Positions 1 to 10,472 of a stretch of DNA of 64,000 nucleotides are shown here, one piece after another. The stretch spans positions 7,926,701 through 7,990,700 of the forward strand of contig NC_037261.1 in assembly GCF_000002425.4 (NCBI RefSeq), in the 5' to 3' direction. Below the pieces are notes generated by a model. It saw nothing but the letters and a program-made list of their open reading frames with translations, was not told where the DNA came from and did not search any database. This DNA comes from Physcomitrium patens. Its lineage: Eukaryota > Streptophyta > Bryopsida > Funariales > Funariaceae. The stretch's first letter is position 1, and the number at the start of each line of letters is the position of its first letter. The position numbers and the translations under genes were made by a program.

Positions 1-439
1 TAATTAGCCTACTTGAGAGATCAGCAAGGGTTCTTGCTATCAAGGCCATCATGATCACCGTTCTTCACTTTAAGCTCCCTAAAGTACAAACTCTTGACAA
101 ATCAAAATCCCAATTGCAATTTGGCCTTAAATTAATACATTTTTTTTAAAATTTAAACTTTAGATAGTGATTAAAATTATTAAGAGAAAAAACTCCACTA
201 CAAAGAATAGCTCATTTCTATCTTTTAAAAATCATCATTCATTTAAAAATTAAATTTTATATTTTCAGTCTATTTTAAATTATAAAATAGAATTTAAACT
301 TTAAATTCTTGAAATTAATTAAGAAGATATAAAGATTAGGTTTGAGGGATTTCTAACCATAGTCAAATTAAAGATTAGCCTTAAGATTAAATAATGGATA
401 TAGCCTGTAGATTAATTTAAGATATAATTCCTATAAATG

Positions 440-476
<37 letters not shown>

Positions 477-1199
477 TTAAAAAATGATGATTCAAAATGT
501 TAATATTAGCTTCTGTTAGTATAAATCATGTTTTAGTTTTAGGAATTAAAAATAAATAAATCAAATCAAGAAATAAAAATCATAGAACTTTTTAATTTAT
601 TATTTTTAGATTTTTTAATAATCATTCAATCTAATGATTAAAAGTATCTACCTAATAACCAACCTAAAAAATACATTAAAAGTTATCATTAATTAAAAAA
701 CTAATTTGGATCCATTAATTAATCATTTTAGCATTAAAATTAATAATAATATTTTAAAAATCACAAAAGTGATTATAACTTATCATTAAAGCTATTGATT
801 GTACTTGCAAGGAGCGACATGTAAGACATTTTAGTTGAATATTTTGTTTTGGTTAATAAATAGGACAAATTTTGAATCTTAAATTGAAGTCTATTGAGAC
901 TATTGAAAGTCTTTGATTAGAACAAGATTTTAGGATATTATTTAAAACAAATTTATCCAAATATAAACAAATTTTGAGAGCAAAAACTAACCAAATGAAG
1001 GAGAAGCAATGTAGTATAGTAAAGGGAGTCTAACAATTTTATAAGCCAAGGTCAACAACTTTGAGGGGTCAAAACTTAATGTATATGAGAGCTATGGTTA
1101 TGAAATTTGGAGTGTAGTTGTTTTGTTACATCAAAAACATACATAAGCAATAAAAATCACTTCAATAAGAAACTTTGTGCTTTCCTAAATCAACAAAAA
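1..1199. other. AT-rich intergenic DNA, no gene seen
   Basis: Very AT-rich sequence with no open frame of note and no recognisable domain on either strand. It contains a 33-nt A run (440-472). It probably consists of transposon DNA decayed past recognition, which is inference. Confidence 0.6.
440..472. repeat. poly(A) tract, 33 nt
   Basis: Uninterrupted run of 33 A on the plus strand. No retroposon body or target duplication is visible next to it, so it is called a homopolymer only. Confidence 0.9.
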
Positions 1200-1715
1200 A
1201 TGTCTTGATAATGTATCAAATTTATGAAAAAAGCCTTATATGTAAGCTACATAGAAAACTTCTACCACAACTAGTCAATTTATTGGCTAATTTTTCAACC
1301 TATTAATTACCTATAAATACATATAAAATCATATTTCATCTATAAAGCTACTAAAAAGCTTGTTCATAAGATAATATAAAATCTATTTACTTTAAATTAT
1401 TTTTATCTATCCCCTTTAATATAGATAAATATGTATGTCCATGATATTAACCCTTATTTAGGGACAAGTTCCACAAGGAGTAATAATCACATGTTAAGAA
1501 AGTTTATGATGAAATAAATTATATTTGTCATATACTTTGATCTTTGTTCTTTATATAAATTGTTGATAAGTCTTTTAGCCGTTGATGATATTCTATACCA
1601 TAAAAATGTTGAATTCTACGAAGTTTGCTTGAAAATGCACCAAACACGTGGTTGTAGAAGATAAGATAAAATTTGAAACAACAAGATCTTAACGGCTCTA
1701 ATAGAATCATAAATA
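1200..1715 (-). mobile_element. relic of a Ty3/gypsy LTR and its adjacent third ORF
   Basis: Read on the minus strand, 1715-1450 follows the end of the third ORF found downstream of pol in elements 1, 2 and 4. The match to 56400-56620 is clear, with shared blocks around the stop codon and the polypurine region. From about 1447 down to about 1210 it continues into the start of the LTR of the same family. The rest of the LTR and all of gag-pol cannot be recognised. Boundaries are approximate and no target duplication was found. Confidence 0.5.
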
Positions 1716-3253
1716 AAATCTAATTAAATCTTAATAATACTAATCAAAATTTAACCAAATTCAAAAGATGCCATAAATATTTTCAAAAGAAATATAAAGA
1801 AATCATACATTAAATTTTAAAAAACTATAAAAAATTATAAATTAATTTTTAAAAAACAAAAGAAAAATCCTAAAAATATATTTAAAAAATCTTGGAGAAA
1901 TTTTAAAAATAAAAATATTAAATAAATCTGTATCAAATTCTAATAAAATCCTAAATCAATTCTAACCAAATCATAATTAAAACTTAAATTTTAAATCAAA
2001 TTATAATCAAATTTTCAATCAAATAACAATCAAATTTTAAATCAAATTCTAAAAAAATCTTAAATAAATCCTAATCAATTCTTACTATTATTTTAAAATC
2101 TCAATAATTAAAATTTTAATTTTTTTTCTAAATTAAATTCATCCAAATTTCAATATATAAAAAAAGAATAAGCTTTTAATTTTTTTTAAAAAAAATAAAC
2201 CCTTTCGTTGAGAATAAAAACTCCTAAAACTTTGAAATATTGGCAACCCTCCTTCTCCAACTTAAATGTTCATTTTTCAGTCGCAATTTTTTTGGCAAAT
2301 TATTCAATTTCTTTATACATTAATAGATATGTAGATACCTAAGTAAAAATTATTTTCACCTAGTTTTGCTTTAATCAAATTGGAAAATGTTTTAGAATTG
2401 TAAAAACCCTCAATAATCCTAAATTTCAAATATTTGAGATCATAATCCAATAGCATTCTCATATCTTTTAATCAAATTATTCAATTGACCTCAAATATAT
2501 CATATATATTTAAAATAAGTACAATGACAAATTCACAAATTTTCATCTATAAATTTACTATAGTATATATATAATCCTAAAATTTATAAATCTCTTCTAT
2601 TTTACAAAATCCAAAACTATTAAGTACATGTCTTACTTTGAAAGCTCTCAAAAATTCAATATATATTCAAATTACTTAAAATTAATTCCTAAATATTTTT
2701 TCAAAAGTCCTCTCTTCAAATATACTTTTCAATCATTATTTTAATTTTCCTCATTTTTAGCCCTTCAAAATAAGTAGAAGTCTTTTTTATAAAAGACAAT
2801 ATCAACACTTAATAATTTTTACTTTCTCATTTTTTATTATTTATATTTTAAATAATTTAAATCCTAAAAAGTAATTCTTTAGAATTTCATCCATTTTGCT
2901 TCTAGAACATATTGTCAATTCTTAAGGCATAATGGTCTACTCTAATAAGATGTCAATTATCTAATAAATCTTGCCACCTTAAACATAAAAAAATTCTAAT
3001 ATGTATTTGAATAATTTTCTATTACTAAAAATTTATTCTTAGGTATATATTCATTGTATCTTCATTCATTTTTTAAATCAATATAATTTTAACAAGACAA
3101 TAAGCTATCAACAAAAAAAAGTTTAAATACTCAAATAAGAACTTATTATTATACCATTTTATTTTATTTTGTCAAATTAAAAAAAGGTATTTCACATTTA
3201 TGTTGATACTTTTAATCATGCCATTAGTAGAATGCTCTTTTAGCTTAATTATT

Positions 3254-3279
3254 AAAAAAAAAAAAAAAAAAAAAAAAAA
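3254..3279. repeat. poly(A) tract, 26 nt
   Basis: Run of 26 A on the plus strand in AT-rich DNA, with no associated element. Confidence 0.85.
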
Positions 3280-4765
3280 TGATATTATCTATTATAATTC
3301 TCAATAGCTTTATGCCTCAAAGAAAAATTATTCTACTACCAAGTGAGAATGCCTTGGCATAATATATACTATACAAAAAAAAATTAATTAACTCTTAAGT
3401 AAAAAATTGTATTATATCAAAATAATATTTTTTATTTTAAAGACTTGTTATACAAATTCCTTAAGAAATAATTTTAAATGATCTCTCACTTTAAAAAAGA
3501 TATATTTAGTTGATTATTAGTGTCAAACATTGATTTAGGATGCTATCTATTTTTTCACCTACAACAATATTCGTCAACAATATATGAGGTCTTATAATCA
3601 TTTTTGTAAGCCATTTTAGCCCTTTCTAATTATACAACCATTTTATTAATGGAACATTAATTTTTTTAATTAAATCTCACTATCTACTATTCATATCTAA
3701 AATTATTATATATTTGTTGCAATTAACTATACAACTAAGTAGTGTAAAGCTCAATTTTTTTGTGATGCTATTGGCCAAGCCATCATAGCAATTCTCTACA
3801 ATTTTATTATCATTTGGTATGGTGTTTTGTAAAGCAATATCTTGGATAATGGATCTTATTTTTAAAATAACCAAGTTTGTTATTATACAACCTCCAAAAG
3901 TATTTGTCATTAATTTTTTATATCATATTATTTACAAGTCAAAGAACAAGTGGTATACATAAATGAAATCTTCTTCACCACCATAAATAAAATGGTATTT
4001 CAATTTCATACCTCATAGGATATCAAGCTATTAGACACATCATGAATATATTACATAATATTTAAATTTATTATTTAATATACAACATTCTATTATAGAA
4101 CTAAATAAAATTAAATAAATATTATAATTGTAATTCTTTGTACCTTCACTCTACATCCTTATTATGGCTATTCTATAAAATTTCTTTCTAAATTTGAGCA
4201 GGTATTGACAATATCCTTTACCTTGCTATCTCAAAAGGTGCATGAATAAATCTTACAAAAATCTCAACACCTAAAGAAAAAATCTATATAATAAATTAAC
4301 TTATAAAAACTTACATCTATGTCTTATGTTAGTACATAATTTAATTATAGTATAAGCTATTCTTTAATAATAAAATAGTCTCTATACAATTCACAAACAA
4401 AGACTTGATTTTCTATTATAGCAACTGTATACATTAGTTTTTTGAAAAAATCACACTTCAATAATTAAAGTTTTTTATTGTCAATCACTTCTTTTCAAAT
4501 GATTTGATCAACTTAATATATTACTCTCTAAGATAAAGTCATCTTCAAGAAAATCAATAGATCGAAATTATAATATTACAATCTACACGTTATATAGTAA
4601 ATATCATCTATTTTATTTTTATTTAAAAGTGTTAAAATAATACACTTCATCTTTGTCAATTAAAATTAAAACATATTCTATACACCCTCAACTAAGATTA
4701 TAACCTCATATAAAAAAAACATCCTCAAAATGAGGTACAAAAAATAATAATAATAACAAAAATGA

Positions 4766-4766
<1 letters not shown>

Positions 4767-4830
<64 letters not shown>
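4767..4830. repeat. (TAA)n microsatellite, about 21 units
   Basis: Perfect trinucleotide array of about 64 bp, preceded by an imperfect (ATA) stretch. Confidence 0.95.
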
Positions 4831-4831
<1 letters not shown>

Positions 4832-5459
4832 CAAGTAATATTCTCAAAAGAATTAAAACTCAAGAAATAATTATGCCAAAAAAGACATTGGATCCTTTAT
4901 GCTGCAATTGTTGCTGTTGCCACTAAAGAAAATATTGTGTTTAGTTGAATAGGCCTACACATGAATATTAAAAATCAAATAAAGACCAACCTTAATCATC
5001 ATAGTAGACTTGTAAGAATAAGAGTACTTAAGCATCCAATAGAAATCATGTTGTTGCAATTAAATTCTACTAATTTTAAATGATATCTTTTATAATTTTG
5101 TTAAGTCTCAATAGTTGTCACGGCCATAATCATGTAAGCTAATAATTACATATAGAAATAGGTAGAAGTAAGTAAAAGTAGATAAAAGTAAGTTAATTCT
5201 ATAATATTTAATATAGAAGCTTCCTAGAAACTTCTTAGATGCTGCTTTGACTTCATAGGTGTCTTTAATTGACTTTTTGGATTAGAAACGTGGTCAACAA
5301 GTTGGCCATGTACCACACATGTTGTTAGCTTGAAGATCAAGCTAACTATGTGGCCCACACGTAGAAAAACTTGCCTTGTAAGTCAAGGCATGTGTCCTAC
5401 AAAGTCAACACATATTGGAGGTCCTATAGAACGTCGCCACGTAGCCCCTAGTTAGATAG

Positions 5460-5468
5460 TATATATAG
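5460..5468 (+). promoter_or_regulatory. TATA box of the element 1 LTR promoter
   Basis: TATATATAG, 31 nt upstream of an A in a TTCACTC context (5491), which fits a plant initiator. The 3' LTR (about 11281-11289) and both LTRs of element 2 carry the same arrangement. The start site is inferred from spacing and from the primer-site match, not measured. Confidence 0.8.
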
Positions 5469-5469
5469 A

Positions 5470-5499
5470 GACAAGAGTGAAGGCTTCTTCACTCTTGTC
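5470..5499 (+). repeat. perfect 13-bp inverted repeat spanning the U3/R junction
   Basis: Arms GACAAGAGTGAAG (5470-5482) and CTTCACTCTTGTC (5487-5499) with loop GCTT. Present unchanged at 11291-11320, 39420-39449 and 54371-54400, and with a few changes in element 4. The inferred transcript start at 5491 lies inside the right arm, so the full hairpin would be present only in the 3' LTR copy of the RNA. Confidence 0.9.
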
Positions 5500-5669
5500 A
5501 ACTCCTTTCTTGCTTCTAATCCAGGTTCAAGAGTCTTTAGTTTCTTGTCTTGTGGCAATAGCCATTCCAGTTTTCTTTTAATATACCTACTTGTTTATAT
5601 TTTGACTTATTATATCGAGATAGCCTTTTTGTGTATATTTTCCCTCATCGAGTCTTTGTCCTTGACAGA

Positions 5670-5680
5670 TTGACAAGAGT
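5670..5680 (+). promoter_or_regulatory. primer binding site, likely self-primed
   Basis: TTGACAAGAGT starts 2 nt after the 5' LTR and is the exact reverse complement of ACTCTTGTCAA at 5491-5501, the predicted first 11 nt of the transcript. This is the arrangement known for self-primed Tf1/sushi elements. No tRNA-type site beginning TGG lies next to the LTR. An initiator-Met-like TATCAGAGC is at 5691-5699 but lacks the TGG needed to pair with the tRNA CCA end. Element 2 conserves all of this. The complementarity is seen; the mechanism is inferred. Confidence 0.8.
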
Positions 5681-5879
5681 ACACTTACAATATCAGAGCT
5701 TTGTTTTGTCTTGAGTAAGAGTGGATTACCCCTTTCTATTGATAAGACATAAGCGTATTAGAAGTTTGCAGATCACCCACTTCTAAACTGATATTGTTCT
5801 TAGTATCTTCTTTGTTATCAAGTCTTTCTTTTCTTTTGTCTTGAGCAATATCAAACAAATTTTTCTTCTTAGTGTCATT

Positions 5880-6875
5880 ATGGCAGAGCTTGTTGAAATG
5901 AAGAGTGCAATGGCACAAATGCAAGAGCAAATGAGGGAGTTAATGCTTGCAATGCATCAACTCAATTCACCAACACAGGAAAGAACAAGAATAGCAGAAA
6001 GTGGAGATATAGAGATGATCGGAGCTGCTTCAACATCTACAACAAATCACGTTCCTTCTCCAATTGTACAACACCCTATAAGCACTAGAGAACCAAGAAT
6101 TGCCTTACCTGAGAAATTTGATGGTACGAGATCAAAGTTTCGAGGGTTCATTAATCAAGTACAATTGGCAATTAAACTTCAACCGCAAAGCTATCCAACT
6201 CCAAGATCACAAGTCAGGTTTATTGGCACTCTACTTTCTGGTTCTGCATTATCGTGGTTTTCGTCTTTTCTTGAACAACGAAATCCAATACTGGACAATT
6301 TGGAAGCTTTTTTGGTGGAGTTTCGATCTATGTATGATGAACACGATGCAACTCGTGTTGCAACAAATAAGATCCGAATTCTGCGACAAGGAAATCGCTC
6401 AGTAACAGTATATGCTTCACAATTTCGACAACTTGCAATTGACATCAAGTGGGATGATGCTGCACTCATCAGTCAATTTCTTTATGGATTGCAATACGAA
6501 GTAAAGAAATTGATGCTCAACTTATCTGATCCTCAAACTTTGAGTCAAGCAATCGATTTTGCGGTAAAATGTGATAATCGACTTTTTGAATTTCGATCCG
6601 AGAATCATTCACGGGAACCTCAACGTTATTATTCAATGGCAACATCAACATCTTTGCCAAACGTACATTCAAAAGTAGAAGACATGCAAATTGACGCGGT
6701 ACGTTTTAAACCCCTAACTGAACAAGAAAAGATTCGTCGTCGTCAAGAAGGATTATGTTTATATTGCGGAGAACCTAAGCACACAGCTCAACATTGTCCA
6801 AAGAAACGACGCAACTATAAAATGAGGGGTACGACGGTCAAAGAAGACAACATGTCAGAAAACGGATTCGTCTAG
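5880..6875 (+). CDS. gag: Gag polyprotein of element 1
   Basis: 331-residue structural protein forming the virus-like particle. The ATG at 5880 is the first ATG in the predicted mRNA, after an ATG-free leader of about 389 nt; an in-frame extension upstream lacks any ATG. The N-terminus is methionine- and glutamine-rich (MAQMQEQMRELMLAMHQL), then comes a retrotransposon-gag domain around residues 75-240 with the ALSWF-type motif. One CCHC zinc knuckle follows, CLYCGEPKHTAQHC, with C293, C296, H301 and C306, for binding element RNA. The frame ends at TAG 6873-6875, inside a 55-nt overlap with the pol frame. Uninterrupted here; the element 2 copy has many stops. Confidence 0.93.
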   Translation: MAELVEMKSAMAQMQEQMRELMLAMHQLNSPTQERTRIAESGDIEMIGAASTSTTNHVPSPIVQHPISTREPRIALPEKFDGTRSKFRGFINQVQLAIKLQPQSYPTPRSQVRFIGTLLSGSALSWFSSFLEQRNPILDNLEAFLVEFRSMYDEHDATRVATNKIRILRQGNRSVTVYASQFRQLAIDIKWDDAALISQFLYGLQYEVKKLMLNLSDPQTLSQAIDFAVKCDNRLFEFRSENHSREPQRYYSMATSTSLPNVHSKVEDMQIDAVRFKPLTEQEKIRRRQEGLCLYCGEPKHTAQHCPKKRRNYKMRGTTVKEDNMSENGFV

Positions 6876-6889
6876 CAACAATAGGGACC

Positions 6890-9800
6890 GTGCAGCTGGA
6901 ACCTTGTACAATTCCTAATGAAGGTCCTATCTTCTCCTCAGAACCCTCTCCTTGTTTTATAATAGACTTATATTTAGGACCTAAGAATTACAAAGCCTCT
7001 GCTTTATTAGATTCGGGAGCCTCAGCATGTTTTTTAGATGAACAATTTGTTAAAAGTCGTAAAATACCCTTTGTACAGAAACCTAAACCAGTACATGTAG
7101 AAGTCATAGATGGTCGTCCCTTGTCTTCTGGAGATGTCACTCATGAAACTCATCCTATAAAAGTAACAATAGACGGTCATGATAGCTACATAGCTTTTAA
7201 CATAATTAAATCCCTGTCCAATCCAGTTATTTTAGGTTTATCCTGGCTAGAAAAATATAACCCTCGAATAGATTGGAATTCGCGTAAACTTGACTTTTCC
7301 CAAAGCATTATTAATAGTTCTACCAACCAAGTAAAAAATTATAAGTCTAGTATAGTAAAACCCGTACTGATAGGTGCAAAAGCATTTATACACGCAGCAA
7401 AAGAAGGATCAACTTTTGCTATTTATGCTGCACCTATTTCTGAAAACGTAAAGACTTCAATTGGCATTCCAAGTCAATATCAGGAGTATCAAGACGTTTT
7501 TGAGAAAAAGAATGCAGATATTCTTCCTGAGCATCGCCCATATGATTGTTCAATCGACCTCAAGGAAGGAACTCAGCCACCATTTGGACCAATTTACAGT
7601 TTATCGCAAGATGAGATGGCTGAACTCAAGACATATATTGACGAGAATTTAGCGAAGAATTTCATACGCCATTCAAAATCTCCAGCAGGAGCTCCAATTC
7701 TATTCGTAAAGAAAAAAGATGGATCTTTACTAATGTGTATTGATTATCGAGGACTCAACAAGATCACAATCAAGAATAGGTATCCATTACCTTTGATATC
7801 AGGACTCCTTGACCAGTTGAATCAAGCTAAGATCTATACAAAAATAGATCTAAGAGGAGCATATAATCTAGTACGGATCAAAGAAGGAGATGAATGGAAG
7901 ACTGCGTTTCGAACCAGGTATGGACATTTCGAATATAATGTCATGCCCTTTGGACTCACGAATGCACCAGCTGCTTTTCAACATCTCATAAATGATGTAT
8001 TTCGTGAATTCTTAGACAATTTTGTCGTCTGCTATCTAGACGATATCCTGATCTATTCTAAGAACATTGAAGAACATGAAATACATGTTCGTCAAGTATT
8101 ACAAAAACTTAAAGATGCAGGATTATACGCCAAGATAGAAAAGTGTGTATTTCACACTACTCAAGTTGACTTTTTAGGATACATCATTTCAAATGATGGT
8201 CTCATGATGGATTCTAAGAAAGTCCAAACAATCGTGGATTGGAAGATTCCAAGGACAGTAAGAGATGTCCAATGTTTCTTGGGATTTGTCAATTACTATC
8301 GGATCTTCATCAAAGATTTCTCACGAGTTGCAGCTCCACTTACACGCTTGACTAGTAAAGATAAATTCCAATGGAATCAAGAAGCGGAAGCAGCATTTGA
8401 AGCCTTGAAGACATCGTTTGTCTCTGCACCAGTCTTATATCGTGTTGATTTTTCCAAGGCATTTTTTATGGAAACAGATGCATCAGATTTTGCCTTGGGT
8501 GCAGTTTTATCACAAATGGGATCAGATGACAAACTTCATCCGATAGCTTTTCATTCAAGAAAATTCTCAGCAACCGAGATCAATTATGAGATCCACGATA
8601 AAGAACTTCTTGCGATCGTGGATTCCTTTCAAGAATGGCGTCATTATCTAGAAGGCGCTTCTAGTCCAGTCACTGTATATACAGATCACAAGAACCTCGA
8701 GTATTTCATTTCAGCACGCGTGTTGAATCGTCGTCAAGCTCGTTGGAGTATGTCTTTGTCAAGATTCGAGTTCATTATCACTTATCGGCCAGGAAAACAA
8801 CAAGGTTTGTCTGATGCCCTATCTAGACGTTCTTATTTTGCACCAAAAGAAGGAGATGCAGCTTTTGAGCAACAAAGAACGGTCCTCTTGAAACCGGAGC
8901 AATTTCATCTCCGAGCAATGAAATCAACATTGACTGTTGATTCAACTTTTCTCAAGCAAATCCAGTCCAGTATGTCCTCAGACCCTCTTGTTTATGATAT
9001 CGAGAATAATTCTTCCAAGTCTCATGATCCTTCTAAGTTCGAGTTCAAGAATAATCTATTATATTTTGAAGGACGCCTATATGTTCCAGAAGGAGAAGCA
9101 CGTTTACGTGTTCTTCAAGCACGTCATGATTTTCCAGCAGCAGGGCACTTTGGATATAATAAGACTTTGGAACTCATATCAAGAGATTTTTGGTGGCCAC
9201 AAATGTGGAAGTCAGTCAAAGACTTTGTACAATCATGTGATATTTGTTCAAGATCAAAAATTCCTCATCATCGACCTTACGGACTTCTTCAGCCATTACC
9301 TATACCAGAACAACCATGGTCTTCTGTTTCTATGGATTTCATCACAGATCTTCCAAGCTCAAGATCTTATGATTCTATATTTGTGATAGTAGATCGTTTC
9401 ACCAAGATGGCACATTTTGTACCATGTACAAAATCTATCACATGTGAAGAAACAGCTAAGCTTTTCATTGATAATATCTATCGCTATCATGGATTACCTA
9501 AAGATATCATATCAGATAGGGAAACTCAATTTGTGTCAAGATTTTGGAGGACCCTTTTCAAGATTTTAAAAGTGGACATAAAGCTATCTTCGTCTTTCCA
9601 TCCTCAAACTGATGGACAAACAGAGCGCGTAAACCAAGTCTTGGAGCAATATTTAAGGTGTACTATCAACTACCAACAAGATGATTGGACAACCCTTCTA
9701 CCATTGGCAGAGTTTGCTTATAATAATACGGTACATTCTTCCACGCAACAAACACCTTTCTTTGCCAATTATGGCTATCATCCACGACTTGATACTTTTG

Positions 9801-10378
9801 ATTTTTCAAAAGTTGATAATCCTGCAGCAGAAGATATGGCAAATCGGTTGTCAGAGTTACATGCAATAATGAAGACGCAATTGAAGGAAGCTCAAGAACG
9901 ACAAAAGATAAACGCAGATCTATATCGTAAGGAGCAACCACAAATCAACGTGGGTGATAAGGTATGGCTACTTCGTCGCAATATCAAGACTACTCGACCT
10001 TGTGACAAGTTGGACTATCGTAGGCTTGGCCCCTTTTTTGTTTCTGAACAGATCAACCCAGTTGCATATCGGTTACATCTACCGGAGTCAATGAAGATCC
10101 ATCCAATATTCCACGTGTCTCTTCTTGAATCATATAAGACAGTGGATATACAAGGAAGAAGACAAATGCCACCGCCTCCCATAGAAGTAGATAATAATGA
10201 AGAATTTGAGGTGGAAGAGATATTAGACTCAAGGCGGCGCCAAAATAAGCTGGAATATCTTGTTCATTGGCGCGGATATGATATTAGTGAACGCACATGG
10301 GAGCCATCCAGGAATCTAGGAAATGCATCAGCTAAAGTCAAAGTTTTTCATCAACGACATCCATCAAAACCAAGATGA
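6890..10378 (+). CDS. pol: Pol polyprotein of element 1 (PR-RT-RH-IN-chromodomain)
   Basis: Intact 1162-residue frame counted from 6890; the frame is actually open from 6821 and is -1 relative to gag, with no ATG at its start, so expression by ribosomal frameshift in the 6821-6875 overlap is likely. Aspartic protease DSGA at residues 41-44. Reverse transcriptase with YLDD at 382-385. RNase H with the TDAS aspartate near 530. Integrase with an HHCC zinc finger (about 745-785) and DDE residues near 815 (MDFITD), 873 (ISDRE) and 911 (TERVN). A chromodomain at about 1105-1155 (EVEEILDSR, YLVHWRGYD, TWEP) presumably guides integration to marked chromatin. All catalytic motifs are present, so the product could be functional. 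Confidence 0.95.
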   Translation: MQLEPCTIPNEGPIFSSEPSPCFIIDLYLGPKNYKASALLDSGASACFLDEQFVKSRKIPFVQKPKPVHVEVIDGRPLSSGDVTHETHPIKVTIDGHDSYIAFNIIKSLSNPVILGLSWLEKYNPRIDWNSRKLDFSQSIINSSTNQVKNYKSSIVKPVLIGAKAFIHAAKEGSTFAIYAAPISENVKTSIGIPSQYQEYQDVFEKKNADILPEHRPYDCSIDLKEGTQPPFGPIYSLSQDEMAELKTYIDENLAKNFIRHSKSPAGAPILFVKKKDGSLLMCIDYRGLNKITIKNRYPLPLISGLLDQLNQAKIYTKIDLRGAYNLVRIKEGDEWKTAFRTRYGHFEYNVMPFGLTNAPAAFQHLINDVFREFLDNFVVCYLDDILIYSKNIEEHEIHVRQVLQKLKDAGLYAKIEKCVFHTTQVDFLGYIISNDGLMMDSKKVQTIVDWKIPRTVRDVQCFLGFVNYYRIFIKDFSRVAAPLTRLTSKDKFQWNQEAEAAFEALKTSFVSAPVLYRVDFSKAFFMETDASDFALGAVLSQMGSDDKLHPIAFHSRKFSATEINYEIHDKELLAIVDSFQEWRHYLEGASSPVTVYTDHKNLEYFISARVLNRRQARWSMSLSRFEFIITYRPGKQQGLSDALSRRSYFAPKEGDAAFEQQRTVLLKPEQFHLRAMKSTLTVDSTFLKQIQSSMSSDPLVYDIENNSSKSHDPSKFEFKNNLLYFEGRLYVPEGEARLRVLQARHDFPAAGHFGYNKTLELISRDFWWPQMWKSVKDFVQSCDICSRSKIPHHRPYGLLQPLPIPEQPWSSVSMDFITDLPSSRSYDSIFVIVDRFTKMAHFVPCTKSITCEETAKLFIDNIYRYHGLPKDIISDRETQFVSRFWRTLFKILKVDIKLSSSFHPQTDGQTERVNQVLEQYLRCTINYQQDDWTTLLPLAEFAYNNTVHSSTQQTPFFANYGYHPRLDTFDFSKVDNPAAEDMANRLSELHAIMKTQLKEAQERQKINADLYRKEQPQINVGDKVWLLRRNIKTTRPCDKLDYRRLGPFFVSEQINPVAYRLHLPESMKIHPIFHVSLLESYKTVDIQGRRQMPPPPIEVDNNEEFEVEEILDSRRRQNKLEYLVHWRGYDISERTWEPSRNLGNASAKVKVFHQRHPSKPR

Positions 10379-10472
10379 AAATCTCTCTTATAAAAGAGAC
10401 AAGATTGAGGCAAGATAACATTCAATTTCCTATCCTTGTTTGTAACTTCTTTGCATTTATGACGCTAATTAG

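Larger units (their letters stand above)
1716..5110. other. AT-rich intergenic DNA, no gene seen
   Basis: Extremely AT-rich, with frequent short A and T runs and no supportable coding region. It holds a 26-nt A run (3254-3279) and a TAA microsatellite (4767-4830). A leucine-rich open frame at 4678-4863 minus is only the translation of that microsatellite. Confidence 0.6.
5116..5667 (+). repeat. 5' LTR of element 1
   Basis: 552-bp LTR, TGTCA...TGACA, matching 10937-11488 with ten substitutions. It holds three perfect stem-loop sequences: 10-bp arms at 5324-5346, 7-bp arms at 5372-5390 and 13-bp arms at 5470-5499. A TATA box at 5460-5468 and the likely start site at 5491 divide it into U3 (5116-5490) and R plus U5 (5491-5667). 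No ATG occurs between 5491 and the gag start. Confidence 0.97.

Noticed and set aside
4678..4863. Leucine-rich open frame, minus strand
   Set aside because: It is the translation of the (TAA)n microsatellite at 4767-4830.
5691..5702. Initiator-Met tRNA site as the functional primer site of element 1
   Set aside because: It lies 23 nt from the LTR end and lacks the TGG that must pair with the tRNA CCA; the LTR end is fixed by the target duplication.
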